Origin: Candidatus Poseidoniales archaeon
Lineage (GTDB): Archaea; Thermoplasmatota; Poseidoniia; Poseidoniales; Thalassarchaeaceae
DNA length: 12,566 bases
NCBI GenBank assembly: GCA_022447885.1
Contig: JAKUTA010000014.1
Span: 1-12,566 of the forward strand
Reading direction: 5' to 3'
Shown piece after piece: positions 1 to 7,801 of the stretch. Numbering within the stretch: the first letter of the stretch is position 1; every line of letters begins with the position of its first letter. Below the pieces are notes generated by a model. The model worked only from the letters and a program-made list of their open reading frames with translations, searched no databases and was not told the DNA's origin. Position numbers and translations under genes: made by a program.

Positions 1-426
1 GGCCTTTTCGATTCCTCGATTGACCTTCACCATCAGTTCGAAATAGCGCTCGATGCCCTTTCGTTCATCCGGGAAGCGCTCGATCAGGCGTTGCACGAAC
101 TTCTCCCGCCCGCGCGGGATGTCGAAGGTCTCGTCCTTGAACACGACATGGTCGTAGCCGTCAGGGTTGAGTTCGCAGAATTCTATGTCGCCGCCGACGC
201 CCAGCCCTTCGAGCAGTTGTCGCGACGGTCCCCCTTCCTCCAATCCGCCGATGTAATGCACGCCGGGGCTGAACTTGTGTCCCTGCAATGCGAATGTGTG
301 AGTCCATCCTCCGGGGAGGTAATGCTGCTCGAGAACCAGCACCCGCTTCCCGACATTCGAGAGCGCGACCGCGGCACCGAGACCACCCGCGCCCGAACCG
401 ATGACGACGACGTCCCAGTCGGTCAT
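1..426 (-). CDS. RetSat/CrtI-like FAD-dependent carotenoid or retinoid oxidoreductase, N-terminal part
   Basis: The frame is open from an ATG at 426 to the window edge: 142 codons, with the C-terminus missing. The start MTDWDVVVIGSGAGG is a Rossmann dinucleotide-binding loop (GxGxxG), followed about 20 residues later by the acidic residue of VLVLEQH that contacts the FAD ribose. Next come PGGWTHTF (residues 39-46) and SPGVHYIG (about 52-59), signatures of the carotenoid isomerase / all-trans-retinol 13,14-reductase / phytoene desaturase superfamily. Such enzymes reduce, desaturate or isomerise polyene chains. The exact substrate (retinol, phytoene, lycopene) cannot be told from this fragment. 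TAGGAG lies a few bases upstream of the ATG, and the gene begins 54 bp after the mutL stop in the same direction, so it may be the last gene of that transcript. In a rhodopsin-bearing marine archaeon it could serve retinal/carotenoid metabolism, which is inference. The family call is firm. Confidence 0.85.
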   Translation of the reverse strand, partial: MTDWDVVVIGSGAGGLGAAVALSNVGKRVLVLEQHYLPGGWTHTFALQGHKFSPGVHYIGGLEEGGPSRQLLEGLGVGGDIEFCELNPDGYDHVVFKDETFDIPRGREKFVQRLIERFPDERKGIERYFELMVKVNRGIEKA

Positions 427-480
427 GCCGCTCCTATCCGGTGATGTTGCATAACCCTGCTTCCGGAGTCGCCAGAGCAG

Positions 481-2481
481 TCATCCATGACGGCCGAAGT
501 GTTCGTCCAACTGGTCGACGTCGAGTTTGAGGATCGTCGGCCTTCCGTGCACGCACGCCCACGGATTCTCAATGGTGCGCATGTCCGCGAGCAGGCGGCG
601 CATCTCCGCCAATGTCAGACGCTGGTTCGCCTTGACCGCCCCGCGGCAGGAGCGCATGAAGGCGATCTCATCTGCCAACGCCTCGGCGGTCGCCAGCGGT
701 CCATCCTCTCCGCTCTCCTGCAGTTCGGACACCAGGTCATCGAGGAAGCCGGCGAGCCGCTCATCGCCGGCGAGCATCGCCGGAACCGCCGTCAGCAGCC
801 AGGAGCCGTCCTTCTCCGTGAACGCGAACCCGAGTTCACCCAGTCGCTCCAGAGAAGCATCGACGACAGCCGCCTGCACCGCTGAAAGGTCGACTGGCAG
901 CGGCTCGATGAGCGGTTGTGACTCCCAATTGGACATCTGGTTCCTGAGCCGCTCGTAGCGAATGCGCTCGTGCAGCGCGTGCTGGTCGACGACGTAGAGC
1001 GCATCGTCGCCCTGTGCGAGGACGTAGGAGTCGGCGAACTGCGCCAGCGGCTCCATCTCGGGAACCTCGGTCACCTCCGCTTCGAGCGGCGACGCTTCGG
1101 GCTCATCGAGCGGTGAGACGGCAGCGGAACGCTCGGCGTAGCGGTGCAGGTCACGCTCGGCGCTCGACAGCGCGGGCGCGGTGGGGAGTTCATCCAGCCC
1201 CGGCAGTGTCTCCTGAGCCAGCGGCGAGGTCGACACGGGTCGAGACTCGGCCGGTTCGGTGACATCAGGCTCGGACCCTTGGAAGAAGCGGGTCTGCTTC
1301 GGGGTCGGCTCGGGTTTCTGCTGCGACTTCGGCTTCCGTTTGGCGGCGCGCGCCCAGACCGGAGCGATCGCCTCGCTGACCTCCTTCGTCACCTCAGGTG
1401 AGGGGGGGTCCAACGCTCCGAGAGGGAAATCGGGAGTGGGCCCACCTCCTGTCGGGACATCCTTGAGAGTCTCCTTGAGCGCCCTCTCCAGCCGCTCCAA
1501 CACCCTCCACGAGTTGCGCAGACGCACCTCCCGTTTGGTCGGATGCACGTTCACATCGACTTCGTCTGCGGGCAGGTCGAGCAACAGCACGCACACCGGA
1601 TGACGGCCCACCATCAGGCGAGTGTGGTAACCCCGGCGGATCGATTTCAGGAACGGCTGCGCGGCCACCGGCCTGCCGTTGATGATCACGTGCACATCGT
1701 CTGCCCGCCCTCTCGAGATGTCAGGGGGAGATATCCACCCGGACCACCGCTCTTCGCCAGGCGCCGACTCATCGGACTCCGGTCTTGCAAGTGCGATCAT
1801 GCGCTCACTGGCACCACCCAGCAGGTCGTGCAGCCTGTCCGCCATCTCCGTCGCTGCCGGTGTTTCGAGGATCCTGCGCCCATCGACATCGAGCTTGAAC
1901 GCCACCTCGGGATTGCACAGCGCGTGTGCCACCAGCACATCGACGACCTGTGCCGTCTCTGTGGGCGGCCTCCTCTGGAAGGCCAATCTCGCCGGTTGGT
2001 TGGCGAACAGGCCCTGCACGGTGATTCTCGTTCCTTCGGCCAGTCCGGACGGTGAAACCTCACTGAGTTCACCATCATCCAGCGACAGTTCAGCCCCTTG
2101 CTGCCCTGCCGGTCTGCTGGCCACGCACAGTCTGCTCACCGCGCCGATGGATGCGAGTGCCTCACCCCTGAAACCGAGGGTTCCAATGGCCGCCAGGTCT
2201 TCTGCGCCGCCGAGTTTGCTGGTGGCGTGCCTGTTCACTGCCAAGGTCAGTTCCTCTGCCGAGATTCCGTGCCCGTCGTCGGTGACCACGATCAGGTCGA
2301 ATCCGCCGCGCTGGATCTCGACATGGACCGAGGTGGCTCCGGCATCGATGGAGTTCTCGAGCAGTTCCTTGACGACCTGAGCCGGGCGCTCGACCACCTC
2401 GCCGGCGGCGATCAGCCCGATCGTCCTGTCATCCAACTGCTGGATGGGCGCTCGCTCGGATACCACTTCGCTGACGCCCAT
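481..2481 (-). CDS. mutL: DNA mismatch repair protein MutL, endonuclease type
   Basis: MutL couples MutS mismatch recognition to downstream strand processing. From the ATG at 2481 it is 666 aa, a normal bacterial MutL length. The N-terminal GHKL ATPase shows ELLENSIDAGA (39-49), DDGHGIS (68-74), GFRGEALASIGA (103-114) and, in the transducer domain, DVNVHPTKREVR (309-320). A Pro/Glu-rich linker (about 345-480) joins the C-terminal dimerisation/nuclease domain. That domain has DQHALHERIRYE (499-510), an exact match to the metal-binding DQHA(x)2E(x)4E motif, plus a conserved Cys at 612 and CVHGRPT (643-649). It should therefore nick DNA itself, as in organisms without MutH. QTRFF (396-400) and QETLPGL in the linker resemble clamp-binding peptides. 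A longer reading from 2523 would overlap mutS. The chosen start lies one base after the mutS stop and is preceded by GGAGGAG, implying translational coupling. Archaeal MutL proteins are generally thought to have come from bacteria. Confidence 0.97.
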   Translation of the reverse strand: MGVSEVVSERAPIQQLDDRTIGLIAAGEVVERPAQVVKELLENSIDAGATSVHVEIQRGGFDLIVVTDDGHGISAEELTLAVNRHATSKLGGAEDLAAIGTLGFRGEALASIGAVSRLCVASRPAGQQGAELSLDDGELSEVSPSGLAEGTRITVQGLFANQPARLAFQRRPPTETAQVVDVLVAHALCNPEVAFKLDVDGRRILETPAATEMADRLHDLLGGASERMIALARPESDESAPGEERWSGWISPPDISRGRADDVHVIINGRPVAAQPFLKSIRRGYHTRLMVGRHPVCVLLLDLPADEVDVNVHPTKREVRLRNSWRVLERLERALKETLKDVPTGGGPTPDFPLGALDPPSPEVTKEVSEAIAPVWARAAKRKPKSQQKPEPTPKQTRFFQGSEPDVTEPAESRPVSTSPLAQETLPGLDELPTAPALSSAERDLHRYAERSAAVSPLDEPEASPLEAEVTEVPEMEPLAQFADSYVLAQGDDALYVVDQHALHERIRYERLRNQMSNWESQPLIEPLPVDLSAVQAAVVDASLERLGELGFAFTEKDGSWLLTAVPAMLAGDERLAGFLDDLVSELQESGEDGPLATAEALADEIAFMRSCRGAVKANQRLTLAEMRRLLADMRTIENPWACVHGRPTILKLDVDQLDEHFGRHG

Positions 2482-2482
2482 G

Positions 2483-5173
2483 TCACTCCTCCAGCCATTC
2501 GTGCTGCCCGCGCAGGATTCCATGCAGTTCGTAGATCAGGTCCATCGCCTCGCGTGGCGAGAGCGCGTCGGGATCGACCTCGGCGAGCCGTGCCAATGCG
2601 GCAGCCTCCGTCGGCTCGAGTCGCGCCCCCTTCGGCTCGGGCGGTGACGCCTCATCATCGCCCTCGGCAGCCTCTGCCGCGGCGGCAGCGCGCTCGGGAA
2701 GCATCCAGCCGAACAGCGACGACTGTCCCGTCTGGCGGGCCAGCGGGGTTCCCTCCTCTCCGGCGCGAGCACCTTGGGCGTGCTGCTCGAGGAACAGCAG
2801 CAGGTCACGCGCTCGCTCGACCACATGTGCCGGCAACCCGGCGAGCGCGGCTACCTGAACGCCGTAGGAGTCGTCACACGGCCCGTCGGCGACGGTGTAG
2901 AGGAAGCGCAGTTCGTCCCCTTTCTGGGCGACCTGCACGTGCACGTTGACCATCCCGTCGATTTCTGATTCGAGCCCGGTGAGCTGATGATAGTGCGTGG
3001 CGAACAGGCAGCGGCAGCCGACGCGGCTGGCGACGTCCTCGGTGACCGCCCAGGCGATCGCCAGCCCATCGAAGGTGGATGTGCCCCGCCCGATCTCGTC
3101 GAGCAGCACCAGCGAGCGGGGAGTCGCTCGTCTGAGGATGTGTGCCACCTCGATCATCTCGACCATGAAGGTCGAGCGCCCTCGGCGGATGTCGTCGTGC
3201 GCACCGACCCGTGTGAACACCCGGTCCACCACGCCGATGCGCGCCCTGTCAGCAGGAACGAACGAACCGGCCTGAGCCAGGATGGAGATGAGCGCGGCTT
3301 GGCGCAGGTAGGTGGATTTGCCACCCATGTTCGGCCCGGTGAGCATCAGGAAGCGGCGGTTGGAGTCGAGTGAGATGTCATTGGGAACGAAAGTGGACAT
3401 CGATTCGAGCACAGGATGGCGCCCCCCACGGATGTCCAGCCGGTCGTCATCCAGCACCTCGGGGCGGGTCCAACCCATCCGGCGTGAGTGGTGAGCGAAC
3501 GAACAGAGCACGTCCACCGAAGCGAGTGTGCGCGCAAGTTGTGACAGTGTGGCGCAGTGTGTGCGAATCTGGTCCCTGAGGTCTCGGAAGAGCCCGTATT
3601 CGAGTTCGTTTCCCCGCGCTTCGGCCGTGAGGATGAGTTCCTCCTTCTCGTTGAGCTCGTCGGTGAAGTAACGCTCGGCATTGACCATCGTCTGCTTGCG
3701 GATGTAGTCCTCGGGAACCTTGTCCAGATGCGTATTGGTGATCTCGATGTGATAGCCGAACTGCCGGTTGAACTTCACTTTCAGGCTCGGTATGTCCAGC
3801 CGTTCACGCTCGCTCGCCTGCAGGTTCGCCAGCCATTCCTTGCCCTCGGCCACCTTCTTCCTGTGCCCATCCAGGTCCTGCGACCAACCGTCCCTGAACA
3901 TGTCCCCATCCCTGATCGTGCTAGGCTGCTCGTCGAGCAGGGCGTCTGCGATCAGTTCGCGGACCTCTTCCAGTTCGAGCAGCCCGTCAGCGCATTCGAG
4001 CAGCAGTTCGTCACTGCCCTCGGTGAGCAGCGAATGCAGCGAGGGCAGGCGTGCCAGACAATCGGCGATCGCTTGCAGGTCGCGGCCGTTGGCGCGGCCG
4101 TAGGCCAGCCTCGTTGACAGCCGTTCGAGGTCGCGGCACCCCTTGAGCACCTCTCTGAGTTCACGCAGGCGGCGGTTGGCGTTGATGAGCGAGGCGACGG
4201 CGCCGTGCCGACGTGCGATCGTCTCGCGGTCGAGCAGCGGCATCAGCAGCCATTCGCGCAGCATCCTGCGCCCCATCCAGGTCCGGGTGGCGTCGATGGC
4301 TGCCAGCAGGCTTCCCTGCTTCTCGCCGGCCAGAGTGTGCGTGACCTCGAGATTCCTGAGCGTGGTTTCGTCGAGCAGCATGTGCCGGGAATCCTCGGTG
4401 AACTCGATCTCGCGCAACGGCACCGTGGCGGTGAGGTGCAGCCGTGACAGGTAGGAGGTTGCGAAGCCACACGCCTCCATCGCCAGCGGCTGCGCATCGA
4501 GGTCGAGATGGCCCAGGTCTCCCACCTCTAGCACATCCTTGAGCGCCTCGAGTCGCGCCTTGCGAGGCAATTCATGGGTCGAGAGCGTGAGCCCGTCGAC
4601 CGCCGCCAACAGTGCTGCCAGCGACTCATGGGCAGCGTCGTTGCGACACATCACCAGTTCGCGCGGCGACCAGCGCAGCAACTCGTCGCCCAGCCGCTCG
4701 AAGCGATGAGCACCCTCGAACTCACCCGACCACGCTCGCCCTGTCGACGGGTCGATGACCGCCCAGCCGAGACCCTGTCCCTGAAGGACGACCGCGGACA
4801 GCAGCGCCGAGGCCTCCTCACCGATGAGGCTCTCCTCGTAGAGCGAGCCCGGGGTGTAGACGCGGGTCACGACCCGCTGCAGCAGCTTCTGCCCGGGCCG
4901 CAGTTCCTCTTCCTGCTCGCACAGCGTGACCTTGTAACCCGCTTTGAGCATCCGTTGCAGATAGGTCTCCACAGAGTGCCACGGAACCCCGGCCATCGGA
5001 ATCGGGTTGTCGGAGGTTTTGTCGCGGCTGGTGAGGGTGATCCCGAGGACTTCGGAGGCGAGAATGGCGTCATCGTGGAACATCTCGTAGAAGTCACCCA
5101 TGCGGAAGAACAGCACAGTGTCCGGGTGCTCCTCCTTGATCGCATGGAACTGTTCCATCATCGTCGAAGCCAT
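2483..5173 (-). CDS. mutS: DNA mismatch repair protein MutS
   Basis: MutS recognises mismatches and small loops as a dimeric ABC-type ATPase and recruits MutL. From the ATG at 5173 it is 896 aa. The N-terminal mismatch-binding domain has the intercalating Phe-x-Glu in GDFYEMF (Phe28, Glu30). Connector, lever and clamp domains follow. The ATPase has Walker A GPNMGGKST (613-621), Walker B with signature LLDEIGRGTS (690-699) and the ATHYH switch. The C-terminal tail has the helix-turn-helix-like LSPREAMDLIYELHGIL typical of bacterial MutS1. QSSLFGW (817-823), in a low-complexity stretch before the tail, resembles a PCNA-interacting or beta-clamp-binding peptide. A TTG at 5206 would add 11 residues. 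The ATG is preferred because family proteins begin close to TMMEQF and because the TTG lies only 5 nt from a hairpin (5212-5226). The gene is followed after 1 bp by mutL. Its full domain set and bacterial-like tail suggest an ancient bacterial acquisition; composition now matches the host. Confidence 0.97.
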   Translation of the reverse strand: MASTMMEQFHAIKEEHPDTVLFFRMGDFYEMFHDDAILASEVLGITLTSRDKTSDNPIPMAGVPWHSVETYLQRMLKAGYKVTLCEQEEELRPGQKLLQRVVTRVYTPGSLYEESLIGEEASALLSAVVLQGQGLGWAVIDPSTGRAWSGEFEGAHRFERLGDELLRWSPRELVMCRNDAAHESLAALLAAVDGLTLSTHELPRKARLEALKDVLEVGDLGHLDLDAQPLAMEACGFATSYLSRLHLTATVPLREIEFTEDSRHMLLDETTLRNLEVTHTLAGEKQGSLLAAIDATRTWMGRRMLREWLLMPLLDRETIARRHGAVASLINANRRLRELREVLKGCRDLERLSTRLAYGRANGRDLQAIADCLARLPSLHSLLTEGSDELLLECADGLLELEEVRELIADALLDEQPSTIRDGDMFRDGWSQDLDGHRKKVAEGKEWLANLQASERERLDIPSLKVKFNRQFGYHIEITNTHLDKVPEDYIRKQTMVNAERYFTDELNEKEELILTAEARGNELEYGLFRDLRDQIRTHCATLSQLARTLASVDVLCSFAHHSRRMGWTRPEVLDDDRLDIRGGRHPVLESMSTFVPNDISLDSNRRFLMLTGPNMGGKSTYLRQAALISILAQAGSFVPADRARIGVVDRVFTRVGAHDDIRRGRSTFMVEMIEVAHILRRATPRSLVLLDEIGRGTSTFDGLAIAWAVTEDVASRVGCRCLFATHYHQLTGLESEIDGMVNVHVQVAQKGDELRFLYTVADGPCDDSYGVQVAALAGLPAHVVERARDLLLFLEQHAQGARAGEEGTPLARQTGQSSLFGWMLPERAAAAAEAAEGDDEASPPEPKGARLEPTEAAALARLAEVDPDALSPREAMDLIYELHGILRGQHEWLEE

Positions 5174-5211
5174 ACCTACCTTCACTTCCACTGGAGCATG
5201 TACCAACCGTC

Positions 5212-5226
5212 CCGTCCGTAGGACGG
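5212..5226 (-). promoter_or_regulatory. mutS leader hairpin with UAC loop
   Basis: On the coding strand this reads CCGTCC-TAC-GGACGG, a perfect 6-bp stem closing a 3-nt loop. It lies 38 nt before the preferred mutS ATG and just downstream of a TATA-like element. It could be a leader hairpin, a DNA operator dyad, or the 3' end of the preceding gene's transcript. The dyad is plain in the sequence; its function is not known. Confidence 0.45.
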
Positions 5227-5251
5227 AAGACGGACTCTAGCAGCGACGCCC

Positions 5252-5261
5252 CATAAGCAAA
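5252..5261 (-). promoter_or_regulatory. Possible TATA-like element for mutSL
   Basis: The coding strand reads TTTGCTTATGG here, the most AT-rich run between the stop of the upstream membrane-protein gene (5291) and mutS. Archaeal transcription usually starts about 25 bp downstream of the TATA box. That would be near 5227, at the edge of the leader hairpin, giving a 5'UTR of about 54 nt. The match to an archaeal TATA consensus is poor, and mutS may instead be cotranscribed with the upstream gene. Confidence 0.25.
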
Positions 5262-5290
5262 CCGATGCGGAACGAAGATCTCGAACGGTC

Positions 5291-6523
5291 TCAGCGCTTA
5301 GCGCTGAATTCCTTCTGCCAGATGGTGGCTACCGCCATCACGACCGCGAACACCACGATCACCACGAACAGCAGTTCTCCGAGGCGCTCCAGACTCTGGG
5401 CGATGTTCTCCTGCGCGTTCAAGTCGATGACCATGCGGCCGCTGCCGCCGCGCTCCATCTCACCATGGAGCTGCAGTGAGTCACCCGAGATCGACACGGA
5501 ATCAACCTCGGTCATGCCGAGGTCGGGCAACTTGTGCTTCTCCGCCTCATCCTCGGTCCAATCGACACTGGTGAGTTCGCGGCCATCCGCCGAAGCGAAC
5601 CAGAAGGTTCCCGAGGAGTCGATGGCGGCACCTGCTGAGCCACTCAGTCCCTGCAGCTGTGCCGGCCCGGCATCCTGCGGCAGAACGAGCGTGCTGCTGT
5701 GTCCGGCGACGAGCGCGTCCACCTGTCCACCCCAGTGAGCCTCGTCCACCCAGACGACCGTGTGCAACAGGCCACCGGGACTGTGGTGCAGCATGGAGAC
5801 GGTGATACCCTGACGCGGCGAGCCGGTCACGCGGAGCAGGACTTCACCCGACTTGCCCAGAGTCGGATTCCCGAGTGTCATGTCGTATCCGAGCACGAGC
5901 GCGGTGACACCGTCAGGGTCGGAGTGAACGGACAGCATCTCGCTGCTGTCCATCGGTGAGGATGCCCCCACCGAGACGTTGTCAGCATCGAACGCATGCA
6001 CCCGCACGAGCCCCTCCGAGTCGCGTGACAGCAACCAGCCGCTGTCGGCGCTGTTGGCACTGATGGAGATGACATCACCCTCTGGTCCCGGCCAACTCGG
6101 CTCGATCGGAGTGAACAGACCGCTGCCGCTCCAACTCGCCATCGCCCCCCTGCTTCCACCCACGATCCAGCCATCGCCAGCGCGGGAGATGCTCATCGGG
6201 GTGAACCCAGCGACTGCCATCAGGCTCGGTCCTGAGTCATCGAATGAGCGCAACTCGCTCGCAAGCCCATTCTCGACCAGCATCAGCGCCTGCGACCCAT
6301 CAGAACTCCAGGCGATGGCCTCCAGATTCTCATCCTCTTCCAGCAAGCCGGCAGCCGCCACCCCGGGCATCACCGCCGCCACCTGCAACCAGGCCGCCCC
6401 GATCAACAGCACCGCCACGAACAGACCGAAGTAGAACCACTGGTCCTCGCTCTCTTCCTGCAGCAGAAGTCCGATGCGCGCCAGCAGCGAACGCCCATTC
6501 TTCTCGGACCCGGAATCGCTCAT
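5291..6523 (-). CDS. Membrane-anchored protein with propeller-like extracytoplasmic domain, function unknown
   Basis: I do not recognise this 410-aa protein as a named family. The N-terminus is short, charged and without a cleavable signal. A hydrophobic helix at about 29-52 (WFYFGLFVAVLLIGAAWL) is followed by some 320 residues of polar sequence, then a second helix at about 383-402 (LLFVVIVVFAVVMAVATIW) and a basic tail ending KEFSAKR. The middle contains repeated strand-turn-strand units such as AIAWSSDGSQALMLV, VISISANSADSGWLLS and MLSVHSDPDGVTALVL. They resemble WD40/PQQ-type beta-propeller blades, perhaps five to seven, without strict WD signatures. Expected topology is both termini in the cytoplasm with the propeller outside, suggesting a surface binding, sensing or scaffolding role; this is inference. 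The ATG at 6523 follows GAGGTGG, a good Shine-Dalgarno site. It is codirectional with mutS and 117 bp upstream of it, so cotranscription is possible. There is no sign of transfer or truncation. Confidence 0.75.
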   Translation of the reverse strand: MSDSGSEKNGRSLLARIGLLLQEESEDQWFYFGLFVAVLLIGAAWLQVAAVMPGVAAAGLLEEDENLEAIAWSSDGSQALMLVENGLASELRSFDDSGPSLMAVAGFTPMSISRAGDGWIVGGSRGAMASWSGSGLFTPIEPSWPGPEGDVISISANSADSGWLLSRDSEGLVRVHAFDADNVSVGASSPMDSSEMLSVHSDPDGVTALVLGYDMTLGNPTLGKSGEVLLRVTGSPRQGITVSMLHHSPGGLLHTVVWVDEAHWGGQVDALVAGHSSTLVLPQDAGPAQLQGLSGSAGAAIDSSGTFWFASADGRELTSVDWTEDEAEKHKLPDLGMTEVDSVSISGDSLQLHGEMERGGSGRMVIDLNAQENIAQSLERLGELLFVVIVVFAVVMAVATIWQKEFSAKR

Positions 6524-6606
6524 GCATCCACCTCACAGGTCATGCGGTTGATGTAATGCTCGGCGACGATGCTCCCCATCCCGCTCGGCCAACCCAACCC
6601 CTAGCC

Positions 6607-6615
6607 GTTAAATAC
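6607..6615 (+). promoter_or_regulatory. TATA-like box of rpl10e, possibly bidirectional
   Basis: GTTAAATAC is the clearest AT-rich box in the 135-bp divergent region between the membrane-protein gene (minus) and rpl10e (plus). Initiation about 25 bp downstream would fall near 6636, leaving a leader of about 23 nt that contains the GAGGT ribosome-binding site at 6648-6652. The reverse strand reads CCGTATTTAACGG, so the same box could also serve the minus-strand gene, with a leader of about 60 nt. A weaker alternative for that gene is GCATTACATC near 6549-6558. Confidence 0.45.
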
Positions 6616-6634
6616 GGCCGGTCAGTCGCCGGGC

Positions 6635-6645
6635 TGCCTACGGCA
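6635..6645 (+). promoter_or_regulatory. rpl10e leader mini-hairpin (UAC loop) next to the RBS
   Basis: TGCC-TAC-GGCA is a 4-bp stem with a 3-nt loop, ending three bases before the Shine-Dalgarno GAGGT (6648-6652). It repeats the loop sequence of the mutS and hef leader hairpins. The stem is short enough to have arisen by chance. Confidence 0.3.
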
Positions 6646-6658
6646 AAGAGGTTGACAG

Positions 6659-7198
6659 ATGGCACGCAAACCGGGTTCGATGTATCGCCGCCTGAAGGGG
6701 CAGGCGTTCACCCGCCGACAGTTCACGGGCGGCGTGCCCAACAATCGCATCATGAAGTTCCACCTCGGCAACCGCAAGGCCGGCGAGGCGAAGGACTTCG
6801 AAATCGAACTGACCCTGTCAGCCGACGAATCCTGCCAGATCAGGCACACCGCCCTCGAGGCTGCCCGCGTCATCTCCAACTCGACCATCCGCTCGGTGGC
6901 CGGACCGCAGGGATACTCGCTGCGCATCCGGGTCTACCCCCACCACATCCTGCGTGAGAACAAGCAGGCGACGGGAGCGGGGGCGGACCGCGTGTCACAG
7001 GGCATGAGGTGCGCGTTCGGCAAGAACGTCGGCACGGCGGCACGGGTCAAGCGAGGACAGGCTGTGGTGACCATCCAGACGCACGCGAGCCATTTCGCGG
7101 TAGCCAAGGACGCCCTTCGCAAGGCGAAAATGAAGTTCCCGACCCCCTGCAGCACGACCGTTGTGAGGGGACATGAACACCTGAAGGGCCTCATCTGA
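6659..7198 (+). CDS. rpl10e: Large-subunit ribosomal protein L10e (uL16)
   Basis: This is the archaeal/eukaryotic form of L16, a 179-aa protein of normal family length. It sits at the base of the central protuberance of the large subunit near the peptidyl-transferase and A-site tRNA region. The start MARKPGSMYRRLKGQAFTRR is characteristic of archaeal L10e. Internal landmarks are GVPNNRIMKFHLGN (about 22-35), QGYSLRIRVYPHHILRENKQ with the adjacent ATGAGADRVSQGMR segment (about 81-115), and the GKNVGTAARVKRGQ stretch (about 120-133). The C-terminus ends at HEHLKGLI. The ATG at 6659 is preceded by GAGGT at 6648-6652, a good archaeal ribosome-binding site. The stop is 12 bp from the start of hpt, implying a two-gene transcript. 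Codon use and GC content match the high-GC background. Confidence 0.97.
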   Translation: MARKPGSMYRRLKGQAFTRRQFTGGVPNNRIMKFHLGNRKAGEAKDFEIELTLSADESCQIRHTALEAARVISNSTIRSVAGPQGYSLRIRVYPHHILRENKQATGAGADRVSQGMRCAFGKNVGTAARVKRGQAVVTIQTHASHFAVAKDALRKAKMKFPTPCSTTVVRGHEHLKGLI

Positions 7199-7210
7199 GG
7201 GGACTTGCGG

Positions 7211-7801
7211 ATGCAGACGCGCCCGGCAGAACCGGACGAGCGGCTCCAACGGCTGCGCAACAGCACGAAGGATTGCCCGGTGACCTGGAAGGGCGAATAC
7301 TGCTACTTCATCCACCCGCTCACGGACGGCGTGCCCCGCCAGTCAGCGAGTCTGCTCGAAGACGCACGAGATCTGGTCCTGGAGATGGTGAACTGGGACG
7401 AGGTCGACCTCATCCTCGGCATCGAGGCGATGGGGCTGCCGCTCGCCTCCACGCTCTCTCTGTCGACCGGAAAACCACTGGTGATCGCCCGCAAGCGGGC
7501 GTACGGCCTGCCCGGGGAGATCGCCGTGGACCAGGAGACGGGCTACTCGAAGGGGACCATCTACCTCAACGACATCCACGAGGGTGAGCGGGTGTTCGTC
7601 GTCGACGACGTCGTCAGCACAGGCGGAACTCTCGAGGCGTTGCTCAAGGCGGTCGAATGGGCCGGTGCCACGGTCGCCGATGTGGTCGTCGTGTTCGAGA
7701 AGAACGAGGGGATGCAAGATCTCCTGAAGCGCTACGACTGGCCGATTCGCAGCCTGATGCGCGTCGAGATGGATGGCGAGAAAGTCGTTCTACTCGATTG
7801 A
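7211..7801 (+). CDS. hpt: Archaeal hypoxanthine/guanine phosphoribosyltransferase
   Basis: This enzyme converts hypoxanthine or guanine plus PRPP to IMP or GMP in purine salvage. The 196-aa product follows the archaeal Hpt pattern: YCYFIHPLTDGVP (30-42), ILGIEAMGLPLASTLSL (68-84), the RKRAYGLPGE loop (94-103), and the PRPP-binding motif VFVVDDVVSTGGT (128-140), whose acidic pair and Thr/Gly loop hold the ribose phosphate. The GYSKG segment (111-115) is also typical of this family and less so of plain adenine phosphoribosyltransferases; substrate preference still cannot be proven from sequence. The ATG at 7211 is preferred over the in-frame TTG at 7205 because GAGGGGA (7197-7203), straddling the rpl10e stop, is correctly spaced from it. 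It is the second gene after rpl10e and ends at the edge of the AT-rich island. The gene itself has normal high-GC composition. Confidence 0.9.
   Translation: MQTRPAEPDERLQRLRNSTKDCPVTWKGEYCYFIHPLTDGVPRQSASLLEDARDLVLEMVNWDEVDLILGIEAMGLPLASTLSLSTGKPLVIARKRAYGLPGEIAVDQETGYSKGTIYLNDIHEGERVFVVDDVVSTGGTLEALLKAVEWAGATVADVVVVFEKNEGMQDLLKRYDWPIRSLMRVEMDGEKVVLLD

Noticed and set aside
2482..2523. Upstream start for MutL adding 14 residues
   Set aside because: It would overlap the end of mutS, while the ATG at 2481 has a strong GGAGGAG site and matches family N-termini.
2098..2949. 283-codon plus-strand frame opposite mutL/mutS
   Set aside because: It is antisense to two well-supported genes, and its Arg/Pro-rich translation is typical of shadow frames in GC-rich DNA.
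5174..5206. TTG start for MutS adding 11 residues
   Set aside because: It lies 5 nt after a stable hairpin, has no ribosome-binding site, and family alignment from memory begins near the ATG at 5173.
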